Source: Hypsibius dujardini
Taxonomy: Eukaryota > Tardigrada > Eutardigrada > Parachela > Hypsibiidae
Direction of reading: 5' to 3'
Assembly: GCA_001579985.1 (NCBI GenBank)
Contig: LRSR01003730.1
Span: 1-22,714, forward strand
DNA length: 22,714 bases
Of the stretch, positions 7,560 to 16,670 are shown piece by piece. Position 1 is the first letter of the stretch. Every line of letters starts with the position of its first letter. Both the position numbers and the translations under genes were made by a program. The notes under the pieces were generated by a model. It was not told the origin of the DNA, ran no database searches, and saw only the letters and a program-made list of their open reading frames with translations.

Positions 7560-8404
7560 TCACTTCCCCGATCCAGACAAACTCATTGAGCTGAATTGAG
7601 CCGAAGGCGGTTGCACATTCAGCGCCCCCTGTTGGTTAATCAGCGCCTTCTGTTGCTTAATCAGCGCCCCTTGTTGCTCATACAGCGCCCCTTGTTGCTC
7701 ATTCAGCGCCCCCTGTTGGTTAATGGTGTCACGCAATCCCTGAATGATTGCCTTCAGTCGTTCAATTTCCGCATCCTTGTCCGAATTCGAGATACTTGGT
7801 GAGCCTACAGTTGAATTATGTATGGTTAGAACAAATTGTTTGCCATAAGAATTGAAATTAGTAAATATTAAACTTGTAATATACCGGTGTTAGACGACGT
7901 TCCCAAAACTTGGGGGCGCAACGGTGTCAGAGAGTGCTCGCGATTGCTGGTACCCCCTTGATCGTCATCTAAAAAATGAATCGTTTACTTTAAGAACTGG
8001 AATTAGTAAAAATAAAACTCGTAATTACCGGAAGTAGGCGGTTCTTCAGACGCTGCTTCCTCAGTGTCGTCAACTGCAGCTTCTCCGAAAAGTTTTATAT
8101 AATCCGCAAGATTCATCCACCTTTTTGATTTCAAGCTATTTCCTTCAGGAGGTGCTAGATGAAAGTGCTGCTTCCCTCCTTTCAGTTCGCGATGGACCGC
8201 CTTCTTAAACTCCTTAAAGTGCTTAGCGGTATCTGACGGTGATGGAGGATGTGGGTTAACTCGCCTCCAAACATCCTCCGCAATGGCATTTAACGAACTT
8301 TTCGGCTTGCGAGTAAGAAATTCGTCAATTAATGGAATCCACTCCGCAGTAGTACGCGTCTTATAAGAAGTTAATGTCCTTTTTTCTGGACTCCCTGTTG
8401 TCAT
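7560..8404 (-). CDS. Unknown protein with C-terminal heptad repeat, three exons
   Basis: Three exons join in frame: 8029-8404, 7885-7968 and 7560-7804 (705 nt, 234 residues). Introns are 60 and 80 bp, with donors G|GTAATT and G|GTATAT and acceptors TTTTTTAG and CAACTGTAG. I chose ATG 8404; the frame also extends to a TTG at 8461. Exon 1 encodes a basic, Trp-containing helical region (AEWIPLIDEFL...VWRRVNP...HFKEFKKAVH), perhaps DNA- or protein-binding, then an acidic Pro/Ser linker. Exon 3 encodes a coiled-coil start (DAEIERLKAIIQGLRD) and five 7-residue units of the form xxQQGAL, ending in a Ser-rich tail. I do not recognise the family. It lies only 366 bp beyond the ATPase gene, so it may be a host gene next to the element or intron-bearing cargo. 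Confidence 0.6.
7620..7724 (-). repeat. Five 21-bp tandem repeats inside coding sequence
   Basis: Five contiguous units with the plus-strand core CAGCGCCCCCTGTTGGTTAAT: 7620-7640, 7641-7661, 7662-7682, 7683-7703 and 7704-7724. The period is exactly seven codons, so each unit adds one heptad to the coiled coil of the unknown minus-strand protein. Confidence 0.9.
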
Positions 8405-8736
8405 TTTGCTGAACAATTCCGTAAGAGAAAAGAACTCAAATTTGGGTTGATGATAAAGCAAGGCAGTAGTGATGGTTATTTCGCAGCACCAAGGTAAGGT
8501 TTCACTGAGCTAACGTCAAACATCTGAAAAGTTCCTGCCTATGTGGCATTGCAGCGCTGCGCCGCTTCCGAGAAAAGTGACTCAAACTTCTTACAGCTTC
8601 GGGGTAGATTGCTATCTCTATTGTAGCACACCCGTGTACCTGTACCAGTTAAATACGTCTCGCACACAGCTCGCATACATTCTCTTTCACACACCCGCTT
8701 TGCACGCGGAACTTTGCACTTCAGACACACTTACAC

Positions 8737-8896
8737 ATTCATTCTCTCTCTCCCTCCAACACACATGTATGCTCTCTCTCTCTTCTTTTCTCTCTCACAC
8801 ACACATGTATGCTCTCTCTCCAACACACATACACACTCTCTCTCTTCTCTCACACACACTGCGCGCGCACACACACACACACTCTCCAACACACAG
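8737..8896. repeat. CT/CA compound microsatellite
   Basis: Alternating (CT)n and (CA)n blocks, with ACACACATGTATGCTCTC recurring. Open frames across it on both strands are artefacts of the simple repeat. Confidence 0.9.
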
Positions 8897-8968
8897 CACA
8901 CCACCAGTTCAAACCACACCTTTTTTTTTTTTTTTTTACTTTTTCCAATATTTGACCAAAATGAGGTG

Positions 8969-8994
8969 TTTCGTCTGTGAGCTCACAGACGAAA
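8969..8994. repeat. Perfect 26-nt palindrome
   Basis: TTTCGTCTGTGAG followed exactly by its reverse complement, with no spacer, in the stretch between the unknown gene and DENND5. Confidence 0.85.
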
Positions 8995-9196
8995 ACGCGA
9001 AAACGTGAAAAAGGGGGTTTTGAGCAATTTTGAAAAAAATGGTTAATAAAAATAGGGTAGTTTATACTAATTTAGATAGGTTTTGACCCTAAAATAGCTA
9101 ATTTTTAAAATAGTAAGAATTAAATAAAAAATATTATTTTTGTTGGAAATAAAATTGTGCCAGAAATTGTGCCAGAACTCTCGTATTACCACTACT

Positions 9197-9273
<77 letters not shown>

Positions 9274-9300
9274 TTGACTGTCTGTATGTGTATGTCTGTG
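9197..9300. repeat. TCTG tetranucleotide array
   Basis: About 25 TCTG units with a few TTTG variants. It begins about 16 bp inside the intron after the last visible DENND5 exon. Confidence 0.95.
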
Positions 9301-9315
9301 TCACACACCGCTTAC

Positions 9316-10962
9316 CTTTTGAGCAAAGAAGAATTTGGTGCTCCAAAAGGGCACATGTAACTAAATCAACCGCGTACTCCACTCCAAAGAGTCCGAAGAA
9401 AGTACGGAGCGAATACTCAAACAATGGAATCTCATCTTCCCCTGCAAACGGAAGCGAAATCTCTATGATATCTCTGACATTTCCTTTACTCACTCCAGTC
9501 ATGGAATGGATATTTGCCTAACTGTACCTGGTCTCTGCAAAACGAAATATGCGTCTGGGTAGAAGTGGAAGCGGGAACTCTGACCGACCAACGGCGTGGA
9601 TATCTCGTAGAGAACGTTAAAAACGTAACTCTCCAGCGGTAAGAGATGAGGCGAAGCGGCACAGCACCGTGCGTAGAGGGACTGCAGAAGGGTCCGAAAG
9701 GCCGCCACAAACTGGTGTTGCGAGACGTAGCAAAGGGTCTTAGACACGTACAGTCGGTCACGGGAGATGTCAAACAAGCCGCTACGCTGAGCAGAGTCTT
9801 CCGCCAAGCTCAACTTTTGGCTGCCAAGCTTCATCGACCGGGGCAGCGAGCTGGTGTAGTCGGTACCATCTCTGGTGCGGGGACGGCGCCTTGTCGTCAC
9901 TTCGGCGAGGTGCATCTCCTGGAATGACCGTTAAATCAAATATAACCATCCTTTTTTGGCAATTCGAAAATACACTCAAGTAGAGTGCAAATTTATCATC
10001 CACAATTCAAAAATTGTGGATGATAAATTACCTGGAGAATCCATATCGCGTTGCGGACCGCCTCGTCGCTGACCTCCTCGTAAAACGTCAAGGCATATCC
10101 AAAGTAGCGGTTGCCGTCCTCTTTAGTCACCACAAAGGTGTGGTAGTGTGGCTGCGGCACTTTCCCTTTTCGTTCCACGCAAAACAGCAGGCCACTGGGC
10201 ATGCAAAGCTGCCGAGGTGGAAGACAAACACAAATCAAGCACGCTCCATCACAGAAAGGCACAACTGGTACAGTCAAAACTAAACATCTCGAAACTGGAC
10301 GAAACTAAACTTATCACTAATCTCCAAAAAGGAAGAAACATACCATGCCAACTGCTTTTTCGTCGAAGGGATTCCATGACACGTTGTCCTGCAATTAGAA
10401 CAATGTTTTTAAATTTAATTAATTAACTAATAATTTAATATAATTTAATTCAATTTAATTTATTAATTTATCATATCTATTTACCAATTTAATTCAATTT
10501 AAATTTAAGTATTTCAATTTAGAAAAGTTCTTTGAATCGTCAGACGGATGAAACACTCCACGCAATCAATCTCATAGTCATAACTCAATAAGGGAAGGCA
10601 GGACGACTTACCGGGTAATGAGCGAGTACACGTTTCTTGTAGGGCCTATCCAAAGGCATTCGTTTCTCATTGACATCTTCCGCTGCAAAAGAAAACCCAG
10701 CTAAACAAAGCAGGGTGCAAGTGCTCTAACCGAACGAAAATTCATTCGACATTCTAATCAGCCAATCAACCGCTAGTCCAGCTGGCTAAATCCTGGCAAA
10801 CGAGCAACATGCCAATCCGTCAATCAATCGACTGACCGCTACTACAATCACTGTCTACTACTCACATGCTGGCTCGAGTTCCAATCCAAAGGCGACATCC
10901 AATCCGCAGATAACAAAGTAATCGGCCAGCTGCGGGCACTCGCTCACCCCCTGTCCGGCCAT
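9316..10962 (-). CDS. DENND5: DENND5-like Rab guanine-nucleotide exchange factor, N-terminal exons only
   Basis: Six exons join in frame: 10866-10962 (ATG at 10962), 10612-10682, 10344-10388, 10032-10208, 9528-9918 and 9316-9441, totalling 907 nt or about 302 residues. Every junction has GT/AG and matching phase. Exon 1 gives LADYFVICGLD, exon 3 WNPFDEKAVGM, and exon 4 LCMPSGLLF and YFGYALTFYEEV, which together form the uDENN module. Exon 5 gives LPLESYVFNVLYE and exon 6 IPLFEYSL...LLEHQILL, the first part of cDENN. DENND5 proteins bind Rab6 and activate Rab39 in endosome-Golgi traffic, and run to about 1,280 residues with RUN and PLAT domains. Here the chain stops at a good donor (G|GTAAGC) inside cDENN, and no continuation is found in the 9.3 kb to the window edge. 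It is either a gene with a very large intron or a truncated copy. Confidence 0.85.
9990..10029. repeat. Perfect 18-bp hairpin at a 5' splice site
   Basis: Arms 9990-10007 and 10012-10029 are exact reverse complements around a 4-nt loop. In the DENND5-like transcript (minus strand) the stem starts at intron position +3, right after the GT at 10031-10030, inside a 113-nt intron. Confidence 0.85.
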
Positions 10963-12122
10963 TCTGAACGCGACGGAAGACAATCTGGAAGTGTCGGCTA
11001 GTCAAGACTGATTGGGATCGGGAATCCTCCAGATCAGAATCAGATTGCTCCTGCGGGAATCACTCGCTACGCTGCGGACGCACACGGTACGAAATGCCTC
11101 AACATCCAGAATAAAGCCCATTTAGAGGAACTTGTACCGCTGACGGAAATCCTGCGAGGTCATTATGTAAACTCGTGAGAAAATGCTAATTCCCGATTAG
11201 TTCAAAATGAAGGATGATGATGTGACATGCGTAAATGCTCAATAGCTCTAGCGCCATGACGAATGCTAGTAAATGCGCACAACCAATGCTGTGCAGGAGA
11301 GGGGATGATAAGATAAGGGAAAGTTGTGATGAGAAAACGACCGAACAATTAATCGCATTTTTCGCAACATTTTTGCAGGGTATAGGCGCACGTTGTTGTA
11401 ATTAGGAATTTTAAATTTGTAAACACACGACATCCGTCACGGCGCTTCAGTCTTTTAAAATCAGCACATGCGACTTAATCAACGAATCAATCGAGCAGTA
11501 CCGTTTGTATGTGGGAGGGGAGCTGGAATGGGCCACTTGGCTTTCCGTACCCTGGAATGGACCACTGGGTGGCAGGGGGCGCTCTGTCGCAAATTAATGG
11601 AGAACAAATGACTTACTGCATAGTCAGCGACCTCTATAGTGCACTTTTTCTTATCGTCTAATTATTTCGTTTTTGCTCAAACACGTTCCCGCAACTTTTC
11701 TTCATATTTGATACGCGTTCCACCGGAGTCATCGATTATTTTCTGTCGTTTAAGATCTTGGTGGTAGCCAAAACCTGGATGGAAGTTCTGATTCCAGGGT
11801 GCCCGTTCCAGGGTACGGGAAAGTCAAGTGGCCTATTCCAGGACCCCTCCCTCACTGTATGCCCTGACCCTGCCTGCCTATTGCTTTCTTCACTAGTCTT
11901 CTCGCTTGATTGATCAGTTTTTCGGCAGTTAAGTGCGATCCCTTTGGGAAGGGCGTCGGCCTTCGCCTTATCCTTCCGTCACGCGGACGGAAACGAACGG
12001 CACGGATGATGACGGTGAAGCGCGGAATCAGAGTCCGGGCGTGTTTTCAAGATTTCAATCCTGTCAAAGGATGAGTAAATATTTTCTGGCCCGTTCAAGA
12101 TGAAAATAGTTTGCAAATTAAT
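10963..12122. other. Intergenic region between the DENND5-like and Ana2/STIL-like genes
   Basis: It lies upstream of the DENND5-like start and downstream of the stop at 12123. It contains the foldback element at 11508-11857. I see no convincing coding exon and no RNA gene. The DENND5-like promoter should lie in its left part, but no clear TATA box is visible. Confidence 0.5.
11508..11857. mobile_element. Foldback (MITE-like) element with imperfect inverted arms
   Basis: The arm at about 11510-11566 (CTGGAATGGGCCACTTGGCT...) matches the reverse complement of about 11800-11855 (CTGGAATAGGCCACTTGACT...). The two are roughly 80% alike by eye over 55 bp and are separated by about 235 bp. No coding capacity and no clear target-site duplication. 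Confidence 0.6.
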
Positions 12123-12827
12123 TTACGAAAAAGGAGATACTGATTTCTTAGACGGTAATTTCGGCAGGTTCTTCAGCTGTTCCAAATCCAAATTATCCAC
12201 CAGACGCGGTCGGTTTGCGCATTCCTTCGGACTAGGCAGCAGTTTCGGGGTCGGTCTCACCAAAATCGGCTGAATCGGCGGCGGCCGTCTGTTCGCTTCG
12301 TGGTTGAGGCATATATTATGCGGCTTGGGGCCTACAGCCGCGAATCCGTTGGGTGAATATTGACGGGACGGTTCGTTTTCTTCGTTGTCTTCGTCGTAAA
12401 CCTCGATGATGCTCTCCCGATGGTACAGCGGCCGACCGTGGCCTCGTCCACCGCCGGGATGGCCCATTAGCCGATGGCGCTCCAGGTAGTGCTGCGTCGC
12501 GATACTGACTTCACCATCCTGCACGGTGTAAAAATTATTTGACTGCTCATTGGAGGAAATCAGTTTTGGCCGGGGCGGTTGCACGAGCCGTGGAGGCGGT
12601 GGAGAGATTTCAGCAAAGAGGTACTTTTGAGCGAGGTTGTTGCAGGCAATACTGATATCACTCGATCCCGATGCAAGAGGGACGTCGAAGTTGACGATCC
12701 TTTTGTCGTGAATAACGGGACGGTTGTCGGTAGGCTTGGTTTCCGGCGGCATCGGCGTCTTCAAGAAAACATTGTCAAACTGATAGTCACCTAAGTGTAA
12801 GACGGACTGTGTCTATCTGTCTGTCTA

Positions 12828-12870
<43 letters not shown>

Positions 12871-14314
12871 TTTTGTCTGTCTGTCTGTTCATCATGAAGG
12901 CTCTTACCTGATTGTTTTTTGGCTCACCGTTACCAGACGCAGTGAGAAGCAACTCTGCCGCCGTCATCGTTGAGGAGTCAGACGTCGACTTTGGCGGCGT
13001 ATTTTCCGTTTGCGTAGAACCGTCACTGGTTTCATGAATGGACTGGGCAACGGTGGCAGGACGGGCCATCAGTTGTTCGTTGAGTTGTACATAATACTGC
13101 AGTTGCGTTCGCAGACCGACAATCTCCGTTTCCTGATGCTGTATTCGCTGGATCAAGAATGCGTCATAGGAAGTTGCGATTGGCGCAAAGACGGGTGGCG
13201 GAGGTGGTGGAGGGAAATTGTGTAGAAACGGTGGGATTACCGGTGGCGGAAGTGCCGGCGCCGGTCGAGAAGGCGACTGGCTGACAGCCATCAAAGCCGA
13301 ATCGTCCAGCACTAAGGATAAATCCGGGACAAAGGGCGTCATTGGTTTGATCTGCGAAGTAAAACAGAAACTTGAAAAATTCACCGCACTACTTTATATT
13401 TTCAGCAATTATAACAAGATTTTAAATAAAAAAAAGACGATCTTTAAAACCGAATTGTATTTTCGTAAATATAAATCAACAACTGCTCTTTTTACCATTT
13501 AAATAAGTAAATAAGTAATAATTAAATAATTAAATAAGTGTAGGTGACTTGTCCGTTAATTTAGAATTAATTTGCGGTTCCGGTGGTTTTCAAAAACCTT
13601 CTAATAAATAAACGAGGCAGAACTAAGTTCGATCATTTAAATCACTTGAAATAAACAGAAACATTTTGAATTACTTGATTTATTATAATATGCTTTGAAT
13701 TTCAGAACTAGATTAGATTTTTGAAAAGTGGAAAACAATATGTGACAAACACGGAAATAAGATTCATACTTTCACCTAGAGATACGTTATAACATACGTA
13801 AAAAACGTAAAATGTTGTAACATAAAAAAACGCCAGCCACGAATCAGTCAATCAACCAATCTATCAACACAATCAATCCATCTATCGATACAATCAACCA
13901 ATCTATCGATACAATCACCCAATCTATCGACACAATCAATCAATCAATCTATCGATACAATCAACCAATCTATCAATACAGTCAAGGATTACTGTTGCGC
14001 GAAAGAGAAATGTGCTTGCTCACTTTAAGGGAGGCGGGCGAAAGAGTTGCCGTAGCCGTAGATCGAGGTATTGCATCATCCCCCGTCACAGCGCCGGAAG
14101 AGGATGCTGCATGAAAACGCTGTCGAACCCCACCATTGAGAAGTTGCGGGGAAGAGGCTGTCGGAGATTTCCGCAGTTGGTCATGTAGATTGCCGCCGGA
14201 TGAAGTTCTTCGCACAACCGCAGTGGGACTTTTTTTCAGACTCCCCGATGGCGATTGATAATTCCAAGGCTTGCGTAGGGCCGCGGCAGCCGGGCTGGAA
14301 CTGGACCGCTGCAT
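12123..14314 (-). CDS. Ana2/STIL/SAS-5-like centriole duplication protein (tentative)
   Basis: Three exons in phase 0: 14024-14314, 12908-13351 and 12123-12779, coding for about 463 residues. Donors are AAA|GTGAGC and CAG|GTAAGAG; acceptors end CGCAG and ATCAG. Exon 1 is Ser/Pro-rich and basic. Exon 2 has a poly-Pro stretch and then a coiled coil (AFLIQRIQHQETEIVGLRTQ) of the kind that binds PLK4 in Ana2/STIL. Exon 3 has two STAN-like stretches, ISIACNNLAQKYL and VSIATQHYLERHRLM, separated by a Pro-rich linker; in Ana2/STIL the STAN motif is phosphorylated by PLK4 and recruits SAS-6. Length is near that of fly Ana2. The call rests on motif resemblance only. An alternative acceptor 11 bp upstream of exon 3 would break the frame, and the acceptor or start of exon 1 is uncertain. 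Confidence 0.5.
12808..12889. repeat. TCTG tetranucleotide array
   Basis: TCTG/TTTG units in the 128-bp intron between exons 2 and 3 of the Ana2/STIL-like gene. The array ends 18 bp from the 5' splice site. Confidence 0.95.
13849..13978. repeat. 21-bp minisatellite in an intron
   Basis: Six units of the form CAATCAACCAATCTATCGATA; five are 21 bp and one is 25 bp through an extra CAAT. It lies within the first intron of the Ana2/STIL-like gene (13352-14023). Confidence 0.9.
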
Positions 14315-14978
14315 AATGCGAGCTGGGCAGGCAGGAAGAAGTCAAACGAAGAGGGCCGCGCAAGTCAATCAATCAATCGACCACAAGCCGCAATCGGTTG
14401 CATTATCCCAGTGTAACTCCGAAAAAAATCAAATCCCCGTTTAAAAGCAGGGATATATTTGCAGTTGAAAATATAAATTCAAATTTTGCATGATTAAACG
14501 ATGAATACCAAGTCGAAGTTTGAAAACAAATCGATGCCCAAAATACCAAATCAACAACTTCACAGCAATAAATAAAGCAAGCGATCGCTCACCAAAGCGG
14601 GTAAAGTCTTTTAATCAATTAATCAATCGCAGGTCTACGGTCACCAATCAGCCCGCACCAGCAGTCATCACAATCACATGAATCGATCACACTGCATAAT
14701 TCTGAAAACAAACCTTTTCGCACGTGAGGTAATTCACCAGAGCAGTGGGGAAAAAACATCGACAGGAAGAAACTAAAAAAAAACAAAATACGCAAAAGCT
14801 GAAATAAAAGCAAGCGCAGAGCAAACGTACCACGATTTGGCGCAAAACGTATGAACGTAGACTTTTCTTGGTGCATTGCTGGTACGGTGGGACGTAGCGT
14901 ATGTAGAAGTAACGTATCTTTGTTGTGGTTTATTTTCTTGCTCTTTGCCTTTGCATACTAAAACATGTACTGAACTGA

Positions 14979-15500
14979 ATGTACTGTACTGACTTAGGAA
15001 CGTTTTCAGCTGTCGAATTCGGAACCGTTCCAAAATGTTTTTTTCATTCAGACCTAATTTAGTAATGAATATAAAAATTTATTTTGCCGGTCAAGCTAAA
15101 AAAAATGCTGAAAAACGTAATCAAGCAATCAACGACCAGCCAAACCACTAATGACAAAATATACGCCAATCAATCAACAATCAACTGAATGACGATCCTG
15201 AAAAACGTAATCAAGCAATCAATGAGCAGCCAAACCATTATGACAAAATATATGCCAATCAATCAACAATCAACCGAACAGTCTGCACACAATTTCAATC
15301 AAACAATCGATTGACGGTACACAGCAGCAAGTCCATTGAGACAACTGCCAACTTTGAAAATTCACCGACAAAATTTTTTTTAGCTTGACCGGCAAAATAA
15401 ATTTTTATATTCATTACTAAATTAGGTCTGAATGAAAAAAACATTTTGGAACGGTTCTGAATTCGACAGCTGAAAACGTCCCAAGTGAGTGTACTGTACT
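14979..15500. mobile_element. Palindromic MITE-like element with ~108-bp arms
   Basis: The arm at about 14999-15106 is the reverse complement of about 15373-15480, with a single mismatch seen (TTCGGAACC versus TTCAGAACC). Outside the arms both ends run into GTACTGTACTG. The 266-bp centre carries two direct copies of a 90-bp unit, starting at 15108 and 15198 (CTGAAAAACGTAATCAAGCA). No coding potential. Confidence 0.8.
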
Positions 15501-15936
15501 GGGTGTACTGTACTGAATGGGCTGTTCTGCGTGATGTTTTGCAGTTGCGTTTTAAGAAAAAACCTAAGTGATTTTGCTTCGAAAAAGCAATAGGAATCAG
15601 AGAAGTAAAATAGAATGTAAGAAACTCAACAAATTTAAACTTGGTACTAGAAAACATAATATTCGCACAGTTTGACGGCAAGAACGCTTTAACGACAGGT
15701 GAATGTTAACCTACTACTTCTGTTTCTGTAACATTTATGTGTGTTTTTTCAACAGAATAAATATGAGTCGTATTTTATAAACTATCATTCTCTAACGAGT
15801 TTTCAAAAAATGTTACTTTCCTACAATTTAGTTTGCTCCTCCGATTTCTATTTTTTTGCCGAACCAAAATTACTTAGCTTGTTTTTTAAATGCAGTTGCA
15901 AAACATTACACTACAGAACAGTACAGAACAGTCAGT

Positions 15937-16125
15937 ACACTCAGTACAGTGAACGAGTACAGTACACTCAGTACAGTAGACGAGTACAGTACACTCAGTA
16001 CAGTGAACGAGTACAGTACACTCAGTACAGTACACGAGTACAGTACACTCAGTACAGTAAACGAGTACAGTACACTCAGTATAGTAAACGAGTACAGTAC
16101 ACTCGGTACAGTGAACGAGTACAGT
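15937..16125. repeat. Seven-copy 27-bp minisatellite
   Basis: Seven exact-length units of the form ACACTCAGTACAGTGAACGA + GTACAGT. They differ mainly at three bases in the middle. The unit is rich in GTACAGTAC, the motif that also ends the neighbouring elements. Frames stay open on both strands for lack of stops, not because a protein is encoded. Confidence 0.95.
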
Positions 16126-16373
16126 ACTGTACATGTTTTAGCACGCGCCCTTTGCCTGTGGATTGCTTTCCGTCCGGATCGTTCGCACTTACAAACAAGA
16201 TGAAACAGCCGCCATGCGGTTAATTTTGCACCAGCACAGCTACACAGGTGATGATTAGACAACTTTTGCGGAAATCTGTTATTTCAACCGACAGCGGGCA
16301 GAGGAGTTGCTTCAAGATCAACGCGCTCCGTGTTTTATCCTTCGCTATTAAGGAGCCTCGGGTATGTTCCCGT

Positions 16374-16670
16374 GTACTGTGCTCTCACGATTATAACGGT
16401 CGGTTTTTACCCCGGTTGTGCACAACTGCGCGCGTGTGTGTGTCTCTCTCTCTCTCTCTTAGTGCTCACTCGGCACACAGGCGCATGTGACGGAGGCGTG
16501 GCTAAACCGACCGTTTTAATCGTGAGAGTACAGTACTGTACTGCCACGATTATAAGGGTGGGTTTTTTACACCGGGTGTGCACAACTGTGTGTGTGTGCT
16601 CACTCAGCACACAGGCGCATGTGACGGAGGCGTGGCTAAACCGACCGTTTTAATCGTGAGAGTACAGTAC
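16374..16670. mobile_element. Two tandem MITE copies with GTACTGT...CACGATT ends
   Basis: Copy 1 is 16374-16536 and copy 2 is 16533-16670; they share the junction GTAC. Each has inverted ends, best in copy 1: GTACTGTGCTCTCACGATTA facing TAATCGTGAGAGTACAGTAC. The right halves of the copies (73 bp) differ at one base seen, while the left halves are more divergent. Copy 1 also has a (CT)n run. Confidence 0.75.

Larger units (their letters stand above)
8405..9315. other. Gene-poor stretch with microsatellites
   Basis: It holds CT/CA-rich microsatellite DNA (about 8737-8896), a T17 tract (8921-8937), a perfect 26-nt palindrome (8969-8994), AT-rich sequence and a TCTG array (about 9197-9300). I see no further DENND5 exon here on the minus strand. 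Open frames in this stretch are low-complexity translations. Confidence 0.6.

Noticed and set aside
7620-7724. CRISPR-like array
   Set aside because: Contiguous 21-bp tandem repeats with no spacers, inside a coding exon of a eukaryotic genome.
7596-7802. Plus-strand frame with QRPLL repeats
   Set aside because: It is the complement of the 21-bp heptad-coding repeat of the minus-strand gene.
8541-9008. Open frames through the CT/CA region, including a short CxxC-like start at 8961
   Set aside because: Low-complexity microsatellite translation. The CxxC part is 15 codons long and coincides with the perfect palindrome.
12123-13384. Reading the Q-T-D-R repeat at 12808-12889 as part of the Ana2/STIL-like protein
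   Set aside because: It is an intronic TCTG array; a good donor (CAG|GTAAGAG) precedes it and frame resumes at the following exon.
15856-16262. Long overlapping open frames on both strands rich in Tyr/Ser/Thr/Val repeats
   Set aside because: They are translations of the 27-bp minisatellite, whose length is a multiple of three; there is no non-repeat coding signal.
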